64,000 bases of DNA from Klebsiella pneumoniae (GTDB lineage Bacteria; Myxococcota_A; UBA796; GCA-2862545): the NCBI GenBank assembly GCA_945861065.1, contig CAMASI010000003.1, positions 1-64,000 of the forward strand, written 5' to 3'. The notes below the pieces were generated by a model. It had not been told where the DNA came from. It worked only from the letters and a program-made list of their open reading frames with translations, and searched no databases. Of this stretch, positions 17,667-25,199 are shown piece by piece. A program made the position numbers and the translations under genes. Every line of letters begins with the position of its first letter. The stretch's first letter is position 1.

Positions 17667-18680
17667 TCAAGGCAACGGCGGTGGGCCGGCCTGGACTGCG
17701 CGCCGTAGCTCCGGCCCGGCGCGCGACGTGACGTGTTTTGCTCCCTCCCTGCTCAGGTGCCTTGCGTTGTCGAACCACCGGGTGGGCAAGGGCTCGCGGG
17801 ACAGGTCGATCCACGTGTGGCCGCCGTCCCTAACCATCGATGCGACCTTTCCAACGACGTCATCTGGGACCTGCAACTCGCGCGCATTGAACTGGCCGGG
17901 GGCCTCAGGCGGGCAGACGAAGGCGATGCGCGTTCCGTACGCTTTCGCGAGGTTCATCAGCGGAATGAGGAGGCCGCGTTTGGGTCGCGGGACGACGAGG
18001 CTGACGGCCGCGGTGTTCACGTCGTGCTCGCCATCGACCTCGACCCCTCCCAATCGGTTGAAATGGAACACGCGTTGGGCGACCTCGTCCATGTCGAGGT
18101 CGAATAACAGGCTGGCACTGTCATCCCGGACATTGTCGAGGAAGCGTTTTCGAAATGCGAGGCGGCGCTGCCGAAGGTGTTCGATGATGCGGGGGTATCG
18201 GTGGACGAACTGGTCTAGAACTGGCTCCCGCTCCTTTAGGTGGACGAGGAGGTCATTTCGGCTCGATTCTGTGTAGGGCTCCACCGCGAGCAGCCCTGGG
18301 ACGGGCGACACGACCAACACCAAGGGCACGTGAACTCCCTGCTGGAATACACGGTGATCGAGAATCGCGTACCAATGCGACGCGATGCTGTTTGGCAATG
18401 CGATGGTGACGATTCGTTCTGGGTCGACATCGAGCTCGGCACCGAGTTGTTCGAGGGAGATGTCCGTTTCAGCGGTGGAGTTGCCGATGACAATGATCTC
18501 GGGCCGTGCGCGTCGGAGCAGACCATCAATGTACGCGATGGCGCCGACGTCGCGGGGGCGGCCGTTGATGACGGACTTGTCGGGCTCCAGGGCCGGTTGT
18601 GCCAGCATTAGTAGAGAAACGCCCCAAACACAGAGAGGGCCAAACGCGGCTCCGACTGCCCAAAGGGCTCGCAGATGCAT
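17667..18680 (-). CDS. Membrane-anchored SGNH-hydrolase-like protein
   Basis: The 337-residue product has one N-terminal hydrophobic helix (about residues 8-30). The SGNH-like opening EIIVIGNSTAETDISLEQLG follows, with Ser68 in the nucleophile position, and a late HLSREGAKH segment (near residue 310) could supply the catalytic His. It is clearly related to the N-terminal half of the protein encoded at 28618-30294: both share the ASHWYAIL/GAHWYAVL and LLAVEP/LLQVEP segments in the same order. That paralogue is next to an MBOAT acyltransferase, so this copy may also move or remove acyl groups on an envelope polymer. It lies upstream of a sulfatase in an apparent two-gene unit and is divergent from selD. 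Confidence 0.6.
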   Translation of the reverse strand: MHLRALWAVGAAFGPLCVWGVSLLMLAQPALEPDKSVINGRPRDVGAIAYIDGLLRRARPEIIVIGNSTAETDISLEQLGAELDVDPERIVTIALPNSIASHWYAILDHRVFQQGVHVPLVLVVSPVPGLLAVEPYTESSRNDLLVHLKEREPVLDQFVHRYPRIIEHLRQRRLAFRKRFLDNVRDDSASLLFDLDMDEVAQRVFHFNRLGGVEVDGEHDVNTAAVSLVVPRPKRGLLIPLMNLAKAYGTRIAFVCPPEAPGQFNARELQVPDDVVGKVASMVRDGGHTWIDLSREPLPTRWFDNARHLSREGAKHVTSRAGPELRRAVQAGPPPLP

Positions 18681-18761
18681 GACAACCCCGTAACGGCGCA
18701 GCGTGCTGTTCCCCAGGTCGGCGCCGCGCGGTTCACGAGGTACACGAACGAAGGAGTCTAC

Positions 18762-19790
18762 ATGATTCGTCTGACGCAGACAGTCCAGTCGGCGGGTTGA
18801 GCGGCGAAGCTGTCACCAGAGGTTCTGGTGCGAGTTGTCCAAGGGTTGAGTCCCGCCGTCCCTGATCCACGTTTGCTCGTCGGCTTTGAAGGCGCTGACG
18901 ATGCCGGCGTCGTGCGTCTGGACGCTGAGCGCGCCTTGGTTCAAACGGTAGACTTCTTCCCGCCGGTGGTGGACGATGCCTGGACGTTCGGATTCATCGC
19001 CGCAGTGAGTGCGTTGTCGGATGTGTGGGCGATGGGCGGTGAGCCACTGACGGCGATGAATCTCGTGTGTTTTCCGGCGGGCACAATGCCCGAGTCGGTG
19101 TTGCGGGATGTGCTGCTTGGTGGGGCCGCCGCCTGCCGCGAGGCCGGTACAATCCTGGTCGGCGGTCATTCTGTGAAGGATGCCGAGCTGAAGTATGGCC
19201 TGTCGGTAACGGGCCTCGTGCATCCCGACCGCATCTGGCGAAATGCGGGTGCCCGTCCCGGCGACGTGCTCGTGCTGACGAAAGCGATCGGCACCGGCGT
19301 GTTGACGACGGCGCGCAAGCGAGACCACATCTCCGAGGCGGATTTGGAGCCGGCGATTTTGAGCATGAAGACGATGAATCGCTCAGCGCGCGACGTTGCC
19401 GTCAATTTCACAGTGCACGCTGCTACCGACATTACTGGGAACGGGCTTGCGGGCCACGCGATGGAAATGGCCAATGGTTCGAACGCGAGGCTCGTATTCG
19501 ATTTTGCCGCCATTCCACTGCTTCCAGGGGCGTGGGCGGCGGCGGCAGCGGGAGACGCGCCGGGCGGAACGGGCGCCAACCGTCGGTACCTCGGCGAGCG
19601 GTTGGATGTTGGCGGCTTGGACGATGTACACGCCTCGCTCCTGCTCGATCCGCAAACGTCGGGAGGTTTGTTGTTCGCACTTCCCGAACTGGAATCGTCT
19701 GCGTTTGTCCAGGCAGTTGGTGAGGCAGGCGTAAGCGCCGTTGTCGTGGGCCGTTGTGAGGCTGGTAAGGCCGCGGTCGTCGTTCGATGA
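18762..19790 (+). CDS. selD: Selenide, water dikinase SelD containing selenocysteine (in-frame UGA)
   Basis: Selenophosphate synthetase makes the activated selenium donor for selenocysteine and selenouridine. A conventional ORF starts only at 18828, but from the ATG at 18762, which has AAGGAG six bases upstream, the frame reads MIRLTQTVQSAG, then TGA (18798-18800), then AAKLSPEVLVRVVQGLSP without a break into the family. The TGA sits exactly where SelD proteins carry their catalytic Cys or Sec, so it is read as Sec13. The following Lys16 matches the catalytic Lys. The rest has the expected DDAGVV, TVDFFPPVVDD, GGHSVKDAELKYGL and DPQTSGGLL motifs. The full product has 342 residues. The stop overlaps the next gene as ATGA. 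Confidence 0.93.
18798..18830 (+). promoter_or_regulatory. Sec codon (UGA) with bacterial SECIS-like hairpin
   Basis: Thirteen bases after the UGA, CACCAGA (18814-18820) and TCTGGTG (18824-18830) form a perfect 7-base-pair stem capped by GGT. A 17-base upper stem-loop with G and U in the apical loop, placed within about 30 bases 3' of the UGA, is what SelB recognises in known bacterial SECIS elements such as that of fdhF. It lies inside the coding sequence, as bacterial SECIS elements do. Confidence 0.8.
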
Positions 19791-20275
19791 CGGTGTCGTT
19801 GTTGTGGCCCGGCGCGGGCGGGAAATTTCCACTGGCAGGAATCACGGGCTGTTGTCGGGCGGATGGCGTCGCGTGGCTGGGTCGTCCTGGTCAACCAAAC
19901 GACGTCGTGGCCGCTTTCGGTGCTGTAAGGGCATTGCGAATCGCTCTGGCGGTCGGTGGCGGTGTCGATGCGGCCCAAACGGTCGCGGCGTTGGCGTCGG
20001 CTGCCGGTTGCCCCATCCTCGTCGTCGCCGGTCATGACGGTGGGCTGACGGTCGCCGCGGCGGGCCTGTCGGGCTTGTTGGCGCCGACTTCGACGGGCGT
20101 GCTTCGTCCGCTCGTGCCGCGCGACCATCCGATGCTGACGGGGCGTGGAGGTGCCTTGGTGCTTCCCATGCCTCCGCCCGCTTTGGTCGCTGAGATGCAC
20201 GGGGTCGAGTTGGAAGGAAAGTCGATGGACGAGGTGCGCGCGCGTTGTGCGGAGGTCCTGTGGACCGCTGGTTGA
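19787..20275 (+). CDS. Hypothetical protein coupled to selD
   Basis: The 162-residue product starts at an ATG overlapping the selD stop (ATGA). It is Ala/Gly/Val-rich and looks soluble and alpha/beta (ALRIALAVGGGVDAAQTVAA, GCPILVVAGHDGGLTVAAAG). A glycine-rich LLWPGAGGKFPLAG near the N-terminus is not a proper P-loop. I do not recognise the family. Its C-terminus overlaps the next gene by 16 bases. Coupling to selD suggests, without proving, a role linked to selenium use or simply co-expression. Confidence 0.6.
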   Translation: MTVSLLWPGAGGKFPLAGITGCCRADGVAWLGRPGQPNDVVAAFGAVRALRIALAVGGGVDAAQTVAALASAAGCPILVVAGHDGGLTVAAAGLSGLLAPTSTGVLRPLVPRDHPMLTGRGGALVLPMPPPALVAEMHGVELEGKSMDEVRARCAEVLWTAG

Positions 20276-20937
20276 CCGGTGATTTGACGGGCTTCGACCC
20301 GCGTCGGGACGTGGCCGCGCTCCGCGAGGTCGTTGGGCATGGGCTTTTGCGGGGCGCCGACCCGACGCAGTTGGTTGCGGCGCTTTCGGTATTGCATCCC
20401 TTAGCCCTTGCCGAACTGACCGTCGGCCCCGCAGCGCCCTCGGATGCCGCGTGGATCACCGCTTTGATTCCCGCGCTGCCCGCGCTCGAGGCCGTCGTCT
20501 CGCCGGGCGGGTTGTACGGTCGGCTGTGCGATGTGGCTGGCGAGCGGCGCGGCCTTGTGCTCGACGACGCCTTCGCGCGGCATCTGACAGCGCCGTGGTT
20601 GCCGTCGTTGGCAAAACGGTTGGATGCACTGGACCGCCACCTCGATCTCGCCTGCGCCGCAGGCTTGAGGGACACGGTCGCCTTGGCCCAGGTGCGGGCC
20701 GGTTGTTCAGGCGCCGTTGCCCGAAGGCTGGCGGCCGGCGAAATCGATTTGTTGCCGTTGGTGGGGGCAGAGGCGGAGGAGGTTGTCGCCCTCGCGATGG
20801 ATGCTCAACCCACCGGACCTGCGTTGGCGGCTTGGGCGGGGTTGTTGGGTCCGGCGATGTTCCCGCGGTTGCTTCGGCTGATGGGCCGGTGCCGGACGGA
20901 AGAGGGGCGGGCGGCGGTGGCTGCGGCGGTGAGCTGA
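20260..20937 (+). CDS. Hypothetical all-alpha protein
   Basis: A GTG at 20260 preceded by GGAGG (20251-20255) was chosen as start, giving 225 residues; it overlaps the preceding gene by 16 bases. The sequence is Ala/Leu/Arg-rich with predicted helices throughout and a faint HEAT-like periodicity (TGPALAAWAGLLGPAMFPRL). No signal peptide, membrane segment or catalytic motif is visible. I do not recognise it. It sits in the plus-strand run from selD to the second sulfatase. Confidence 0.6.
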   Translation: MDRWLTGDLTGFDPRRDVAALREVVGHGLLRGADPTQLVAALSVLHPLALAELTVGPAAPSDAAWITALIPALPALEAVVSPGGLYGRLCDVAGERRGLVLDDAFARHLTAPWLPSLAKRLDALDRHLDLACAAGLRDTVALAQVRAGCSGAVARRLAAGEIDLLPLVGAEAEEVVALAMDAQPTGPALAAWAGLLGPAMFPRLLRLMGRCRTEEGRAAVAAAVS

Positions 20938-21016
20938 AAATGCGGGGAGTTGCATGAGCGCGTCGACTCAAGCGTCCCCTTGAACCCCGGGCTACAACGG
21001 GACCCGGAGCAAGCTC

Positions 21017-22165
21017 ATGGGTACCGCCTGGATCGTCGACGCCGTCCGCACCCCGACTGGCCGCCGCAACGGCGTGTACGCCGGAATGCACCCCGTCTCC
21101 CTTGGTGCGGTTCCGCTGCGTGCGCTGATGGCCCGAACTGGGTTGGATCCCGCCGTTGTGGACGACGTGGTGTATGGCTGTGTCACACCGGTCGGCGAGC
21201 AGGGCATGAATGTCGGCCGTCTCGCCGCCCTGGAAGCTGGGTTTCCGGTCACCGTGACCGGCGTGCAGGTCAACCGGATGTGTGGTTCGGCTCAACAGGC
21301 CATCCATTTCGGCGCGATGGGCGTGGCCTCGGGTTTTCAGGACTTGGTGCTTGCAGGTGGCGTCGAACATATGAGCCGCGTCCCCATGGGCTCGGACATG
21401 TTTCTCGACGGCAATATGGCCGCATTGCCCGACGACTTGAATTGGCGCTACACGATTATTCCGCAGGGGCGATCCGCGGAACTGGTCGCGCAGCGCTTTG
21501 AATTGACCCGCGCGGAACTCGATGCGTATTCGTATGAGTCGCATCAGCGTGCAGCCGCTGCGCAGGACAACGGTTGGCTGGACAACGAAATCGTTCCAGT
21601 CGACGTCGGTGGCAAGACAGTTCGGCACGATGAGGGTGTTCGCCGCGACACCAGCCTGGTCAAACTCGCGTCGCTCAAACCGGCCTTCCAGGAGGACGGC
21701 GTGGTGACTGCGGGTTCGTCGTCCCAAATCAGCGACGGCGCTGCTGCCGTGCTTCTCGCGTCTGATGCTGCCGTCAGGAAGTACAACCTCAAGCCTCGTG
21801 CACGCATTGTGTCGATGGCAGTGGCGGGCGTGGACCCGACGATCATGCTGACCGGACCCGTTCCCGCGAGCGAAGATGCGCTCCGTCGTGCCGGCATTAC
21901 GGTCAAGGACCTCGCAGCGATCGAGATTAACGAGGCCTTTGCGTGTGTGGCGCTGGGTTGCGGCCGGGCACTGGGGCTAGATTTCGCGAAAACCAATCTG
22001 TACGGCGGTGCCATCGCCAATGGCCATCCGTTGGGTGCGTCGGGTGGAAAGCTCCTGGCGACGCTGCTCAACTCATTGGAGCGTTCCGGTGGCCGCTACG
22101 GCCTGCAAACGATGTGCATTGGCTTTGGGCAAGCGACGGCAACCGTCATCGATACGAACGTATGA
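21017..22165 (+). CDS. Thiolase (acetyl-CoA acyltransferase family)
   Basis: The 382-residue protein matches the thiolase fold throughout. The nucleophile Cys89 is in VQVNRMCGSAQQAIHFGAMG, the NEAFA motif is present, His337 is in GGAIANGHPLGASG, and the acid/base Cys367 is in MCIGFGQA (usually CIGGGQ). It should cleave 3-ketoacyl-CoA in beta-oxidation or condense two acyl-CoAs; the sequence alone does not tell which. GGAG stands six bases before the ATG. The stop overlaps the next start as ATGA, tying it to a polyprenyl-synthase-like gene, so a role at the acetoacetyl-CoA step of an isoprenoid route is one possibility. Confidence 0.9.
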   Translation: MGTAWIVDAVRTPTGRRNGVYAGMHPVSLGAVPLRALMARTGLDPAVVDDVVYGCVTPVGEQGMNVGRLAALEAGFPVTVTGVQVNRMCGSAQQAIHFGAMGVASGFQDLVLAGGVEHMSRVPMGSDMFLDGNMAALPDDLNWRYTIIPQGRSAELVAQRFELTRAELDAYSYESHQRAAAAQDNGWLDNEIVPVDVGGKTVRHDEGVRRDTSLVKLASLKPAFQEDGVVTAGSSSQISDGAAAVLLASDAAVRKYNLKPRARIVSMAVAGVDPTIMLTGPVPASEDALRRAGITVKDLAAIEINEAFACVALGCGRALGLDFAKTNLYGGAIANGHPLGASGGKLLATLLNSLERSGGRYGLQTMCIGFGQATATVIDTNV

Positions 22166-23118
22166 GCTCGCCCACCGGCCCCTCAGCTCCTGAGTGGATC
22201 GATCTGGGCGACGAGGTGGCCGGCGATCTGGTCGACGAAGACGATCTCGTAGACCTCGTGGGCCGGGGGCCTGTAGAATTCGATCGGCTACATGCCGACG
22301 TCCCGCGAATCCGGCCCATCCTAGTGGCGTTGGCAGCCCGGGCAACCGGTGCGTCGTCGGTCGCGGGAGAAGCCCAGTACGCGGCGGAGGTGCTCGGGGT
22401 CGCCCTGCGGCTGCATGATCTGGCACTCGGACGTGAGGGGGGGCTGCGCCGTCGGATCGCCCGCCGCGCGGTTCGACCGGCCGTGGATTGGCTCGCCGCC
22501 CACGCGCTGTCGGTTCGTGCCCTTGAACTCGCTCGGGTCACCCGACCCGAGGTGGTGAACGAGGCTGTAGACGTGCTTCGTGCGTTTTCGGACGCCCAAA
22601 CGCTCTCTCGGTCCATTCGCGGACGGTTGCCCACGCGGTCCGAATGGATGGACCACGCGGACGCACATTCGGGCGCACTTCTGCGCTTCTGCTGCCGTGT
22701 CGGAGGCCACTTGGGTGGCGCGGATCCGGCGCATGTAGCGGCGCTGGGACGGTATGGGCGTCACCTCGGCCGGGTATGGCATGTCGTAGAAGACGCGTCG
22801 CTGTTGGCGCGTGAGCCGGAGTTGTCGCTGACGCGGGCCCTTGCGGGTCGCCCGATGCTGCCCGTGCTCGTTGCCGCAGAGGTCGATCCGGCGGTCGCAA
22901 CGTTGTGGACTGCGCTTGCACGGTCTCCGTCGGTAGAGGGCGCGCGCGCCTTGAGTGCGGCGGTGCTTGCACCCGGCAACATGGACGGCGTCGCCGCCAT
23001 CGTGGCGGTTGAGTCCTGGGCCGCCCGCCGCGCGTTGGCTTCGCTTCCAGAGAGCCGGTACCGAGACCGGTTGGACGGGCTTGCGCTCCAGTTGGCCTTG
23101 GCGTGGCGTCGGTCGTGA
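22162..23118 (+). CDS. Polyprenyl-synthase-like protein lacking the Asp-rich motifs (pseudoenzyme)
   Basis: The 318-residue all-alpha protein follows the layout of trans-polyprenyl diphosphate synthases. It has AQYAAEVLGVALRLHDLALG where the first DDxxD helix would be, then DWLAAHALSVRALELAR, a DAHSGALLRFCCRVGGHLGG helix where these enzymes have KTA.L, and GRYGRHLGRVWHVVEDASLL where they have the second DDxxD. Both Asp-rich magnesium motifs are lost (HDLALG; HVVEDAS), so classical prenyl transfer is unlikely. It may be a regulatory subunit of a heterodimeric synthase or a repurposed binding protein. It starts on the thiolase stop (ATGA) and ends on the sulfatase start (GTGA). The family call is inferred from pattern only. 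Confidence 0.55.
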   Translation: MSSPTGPSAPEWIDLGDEVAGDLVDEDDLVDLVGRGPVEFDRLHADVPRIRPILVALAARATGASSVAGEAQYAAEVLGVALRLHDLALGREGGLRRRIARRAVRPAVDWLAAHALSVRALELARVTRPEVVNEAVDVLRAFSDAQTLSRSIRGRLPTRSEWMDHADAHSGALLRFCCRVGGHLGGADPAHVAALGRYGRHLGRVWHVVEDASLLAREPELSLTRALAGRPMLPVLVAAEVDPAVATLWTALARSPSVEGARALSAAVLAPGNMDGVAAIVAVESWAARRALASLPESRYRDRLDGLALQLALAWRRS

Positions 23119-24545
23119 GGGTGTCTCGTCGGGCGCTTCTCGCAGGCGCGGCCGGAACTGCTGCCTGTGCGACCCAACCCGCTCCGGGTGGCCCGTTGGA
23201 GACCGATTCTGGGCCTGTCCTTCGAAAGCCCAACCTGCTCATTCTGTTTCCAGATCAACTCCGCGCGCTGTCTCTGCCTGCTTTCGGCGACGGAACCTTG
23301 CGCGTCCCAGGCATCGAGCGTCTGTACGCGGAGGGTGTGTCTCTGGATGAGTGTGTGTCGGCCACGCCGCTGTGCACGCCCGCACGTTCGTCCATACTAA
23401 CGGGGCAGCGCGCTTGGTCCACGGGCACCTCGGAGAACGAACTGCCACTCCCTTCGGGTACGCCGACGATTGCCAGCGCGCTGGCGGAAGGCGGGTGGAA
23501 ACGGGGCTGGGTTGGAAAGTGGCATTTAGAAGGCGAGGGACTACGTGAAGAGGGGTTTGTTCCGCTCAATCGCCGGTTCTTTTTCGACGATTTCTGGTTC
23601 GCCAACAATTTCGACCATCTCTACCTCGATGCGCGGTGGTTCGAAGACAACGACAGCGCCATCTCGGCGCCGGGCGTGTGGGGTCCGACCCGTGAGACGG
23701 ATGCGGCCCTAGAGGCAATTGATACGTTCGGCCCGGACCCGTGGGCGCTCGTTGTGTCCTGGGGACCCCCTCATCCGGACCCCGCTTGGCCTACGAACTG
23801 GGACGATGTACCGCCGGAACTGCTCGCTGAGGTAGACCCTGCCAGTCTGCAACTCCGACCGAACCTGCCCGAGGAAATGTTTTACCCGAACAAGAAGCTG
23901 GAAGGGCACCTGCTGGACCCGGTCGGCGCGTTGGGATTCTTGCAGGGGTACTATGCGTGCATCCTCGGGATCGATCGCGAGATTCAGCGGCTTCTCACGG
24001 CGTTGGACGAACGAGGGCTCACGAACGACACCATCGTTGTCTTCGTGTCGGATCACGGGGAAATGGGCGGAAGCCAGAGTCGCTACCGCAAAGGGGTAGC
24101 TTTCGAGGAGGTCGTACGGGTGCCCTTCGTCGTGCGTTGGCCGGGGTCGCTAACGCCGTCCCGTGTGATGGGGGCCTGCGACTTGAGCGACGTCGCGCCG
24201 ACCTTGCTCGCTTTGATGGGTGCGCCGCCGTTGGCCGAGGCGTCGGGTCGGGATCGATCCGAATGGCTGCGGACGGGCGTGGCCACCGACGCTGAGGAAT
24301 ATTCGTTCTTGTGGTACCACGAGACGGTGCAGCCCTGGCGCTGCGTTCGGTCCATAAAGTACAAATGGATTGAGACAGACGACGTCGGCAACCTCTTGTA
24401 TTCGCTGGTGGACGACCCATTCGAGTTGGTCAATCGTGTCGACGACCCAGCGTACGCCGATGTCCAGGCCGAACTCGTTGCTGCATTGGACGCCCTTCAG
24501 GTCAGCGTCAATGATCCGCTGCTTTTCACGACAACGCCTGGATGA
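23115..24545 (+). CDS. Sulfatase with classical CTPAR motif, exported
   Basis: From the GTG at 23115, which overlaps the preceding stop as GTGA, the product is 476 residues and begins MRVSRRALLAGAAGTAACAT. This combines a twin-arginine-like motif with a lipobox. A GTG four codons upstream is an alternative start. The mature part has NLLILFPDQLRALSLP with the DQ-type metal ligands, the CTPARSSILTG signature (Cys near residue 87) whose Cys is converted to formylglycine in active sulfatases, GWVGKWHLEGEG, SWGPPHPDPAWP and VFVSDHGEMGG. It is a normal type I sulfatase of unknown substrate. It ends the selD-to-sulfatase run and overlaps the convergent hydrolase gene by 20 bases. Confidence 0.88.
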   Translation: MRVSRRALLAGAAGTAACATQPAPGGPLETDSGPVLRKPNLLILFPDQLRALSLPAFGDGTLRVPGIERLYAEGVSLDECVSATPLCTPARSSILTGQRAWSTGTSENELPLPSGTPTIASALAEGGWKRGWVGKWHLEGEGLREEGFVPLNRRFFFDDFWFANNFDHLYLDARWFEDNDSAISAPGVWGPTRETDAALEAIDTFGPDPWALVVSWGPPHPDPAWPTNWDDVPPELLAEVDPASLQLRPNLPEEMFYPNKKLEGHLLDPVGALGFLQGYYACILGIDREIQRLLTALDERGLTNDTIVVFVSDHGEMGGSQSRYRKGVAFEEVVRVPFVVRWPGSLTPSRVMGACDLSDVAPTLLALMGAPPLAEASGRDRSEWLRTGVATDAEEYSFLWYHETVQPWRCVRSIKYKWIETDDVGNLLYSLVDDPFELVNRVDDPAYADVQAELVAALDALQVSVNDPLLFTTTPG

Positions 24546-25197
24546 CGGCATCATGTGCGGCGCGACTCCACAACAGACCGTTGTGGCCGACGCCGTCCAA
24601 GACGACCTCCTTGGCGCCTTTGAGGTGTGCATGCACTGGGGGCAATACCTGGTGGTCCCAGCGCGCTCGAATCACGGTCGTGGGCACCGGCTCGACGTCT
24701 GAACCGAGGCCCTTGACGAACGCGCCCCGCGGGTCGAGCACACGCCGCAGGGGTCCAGGGACGAATCGGTACAGGGCCGTCCCGGCATGGGGGCCGCCCA
24801 ACGAGACGAATCGGCGGACCCACCGATCCCCGTCACGGTGGTGAAGGAACTCGCGGCAGGCGACGGCACCGAGCGAGTGACCCACGAGGTCCACGGGCCG
24901 ACCGGCCGCTTTCACCGCGTCTGAGATTCGATCGACGATATCGTCCATCGTATGCCCAACCGAACGCCAACGGACGCGTTCCACGGCGGTCCAACCCTCC
25001 TCGCGCAAGCGGCGATCGAGCGGCCGCAACATGTCTGCGTGCCCGAGGAATCCATGCACGAGAACGGCGGGCGCCCGTCCTCGGTCCGGGCCCGGAAGGG
25101 GAAGGGGATGAAACCGGGCGAGCGGGAATAGCCCAGTACGGACCGTGTGAACCAGCTCTGATGCCAAAACCGCCGGCAGGTATTGGAACCTACCCAA
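24526..25197 (-). CDS. Alpha/beta hydrolase, lipase/esterase-like
   Basis: The 223-residue protein has the canonical order of an alpha/beta hydrolase: PAVLVHGFLGHADML (oxyanion loop), the nucleophile elbow VDLVGHSLGA with Ser108, the acid Asp181 in RARWDHQVLP and His205 in DGVGHNGLLW. The GHSLG elbow and the LGGPHAGT segment recall triacylglycerol lipases and PGAP1-like deacylases. No clear signal peptide is present. The start appears to be TTG at 25197, only two bases after the stop of the upstream lipoprotein gene, so the two are probably one operon. The substrate is unknown. Confidence 0.82.
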   Translation of the reverse strand: MGRFQYLPAVLASELVHTVRTGLFPLARFHPLPLPGPDRGRAPAVLVHGFLGHADMLRPLDRRLREEGWTAVERVRWRSVGHTMDDIVDRISDAVKAAGRPVDLVGHSLGAVACREFLHHRDGDRWVRRFVSLGGPHAGTALYRFVPGPLRRVLDPRGAFVKGLGSDVEPVPTTVIRARWDHQVLPPVHAHLKGAKEVVLDGVGHNGLLWSRAAHDAVIQALS

Positions 25198-25199
25198 AG

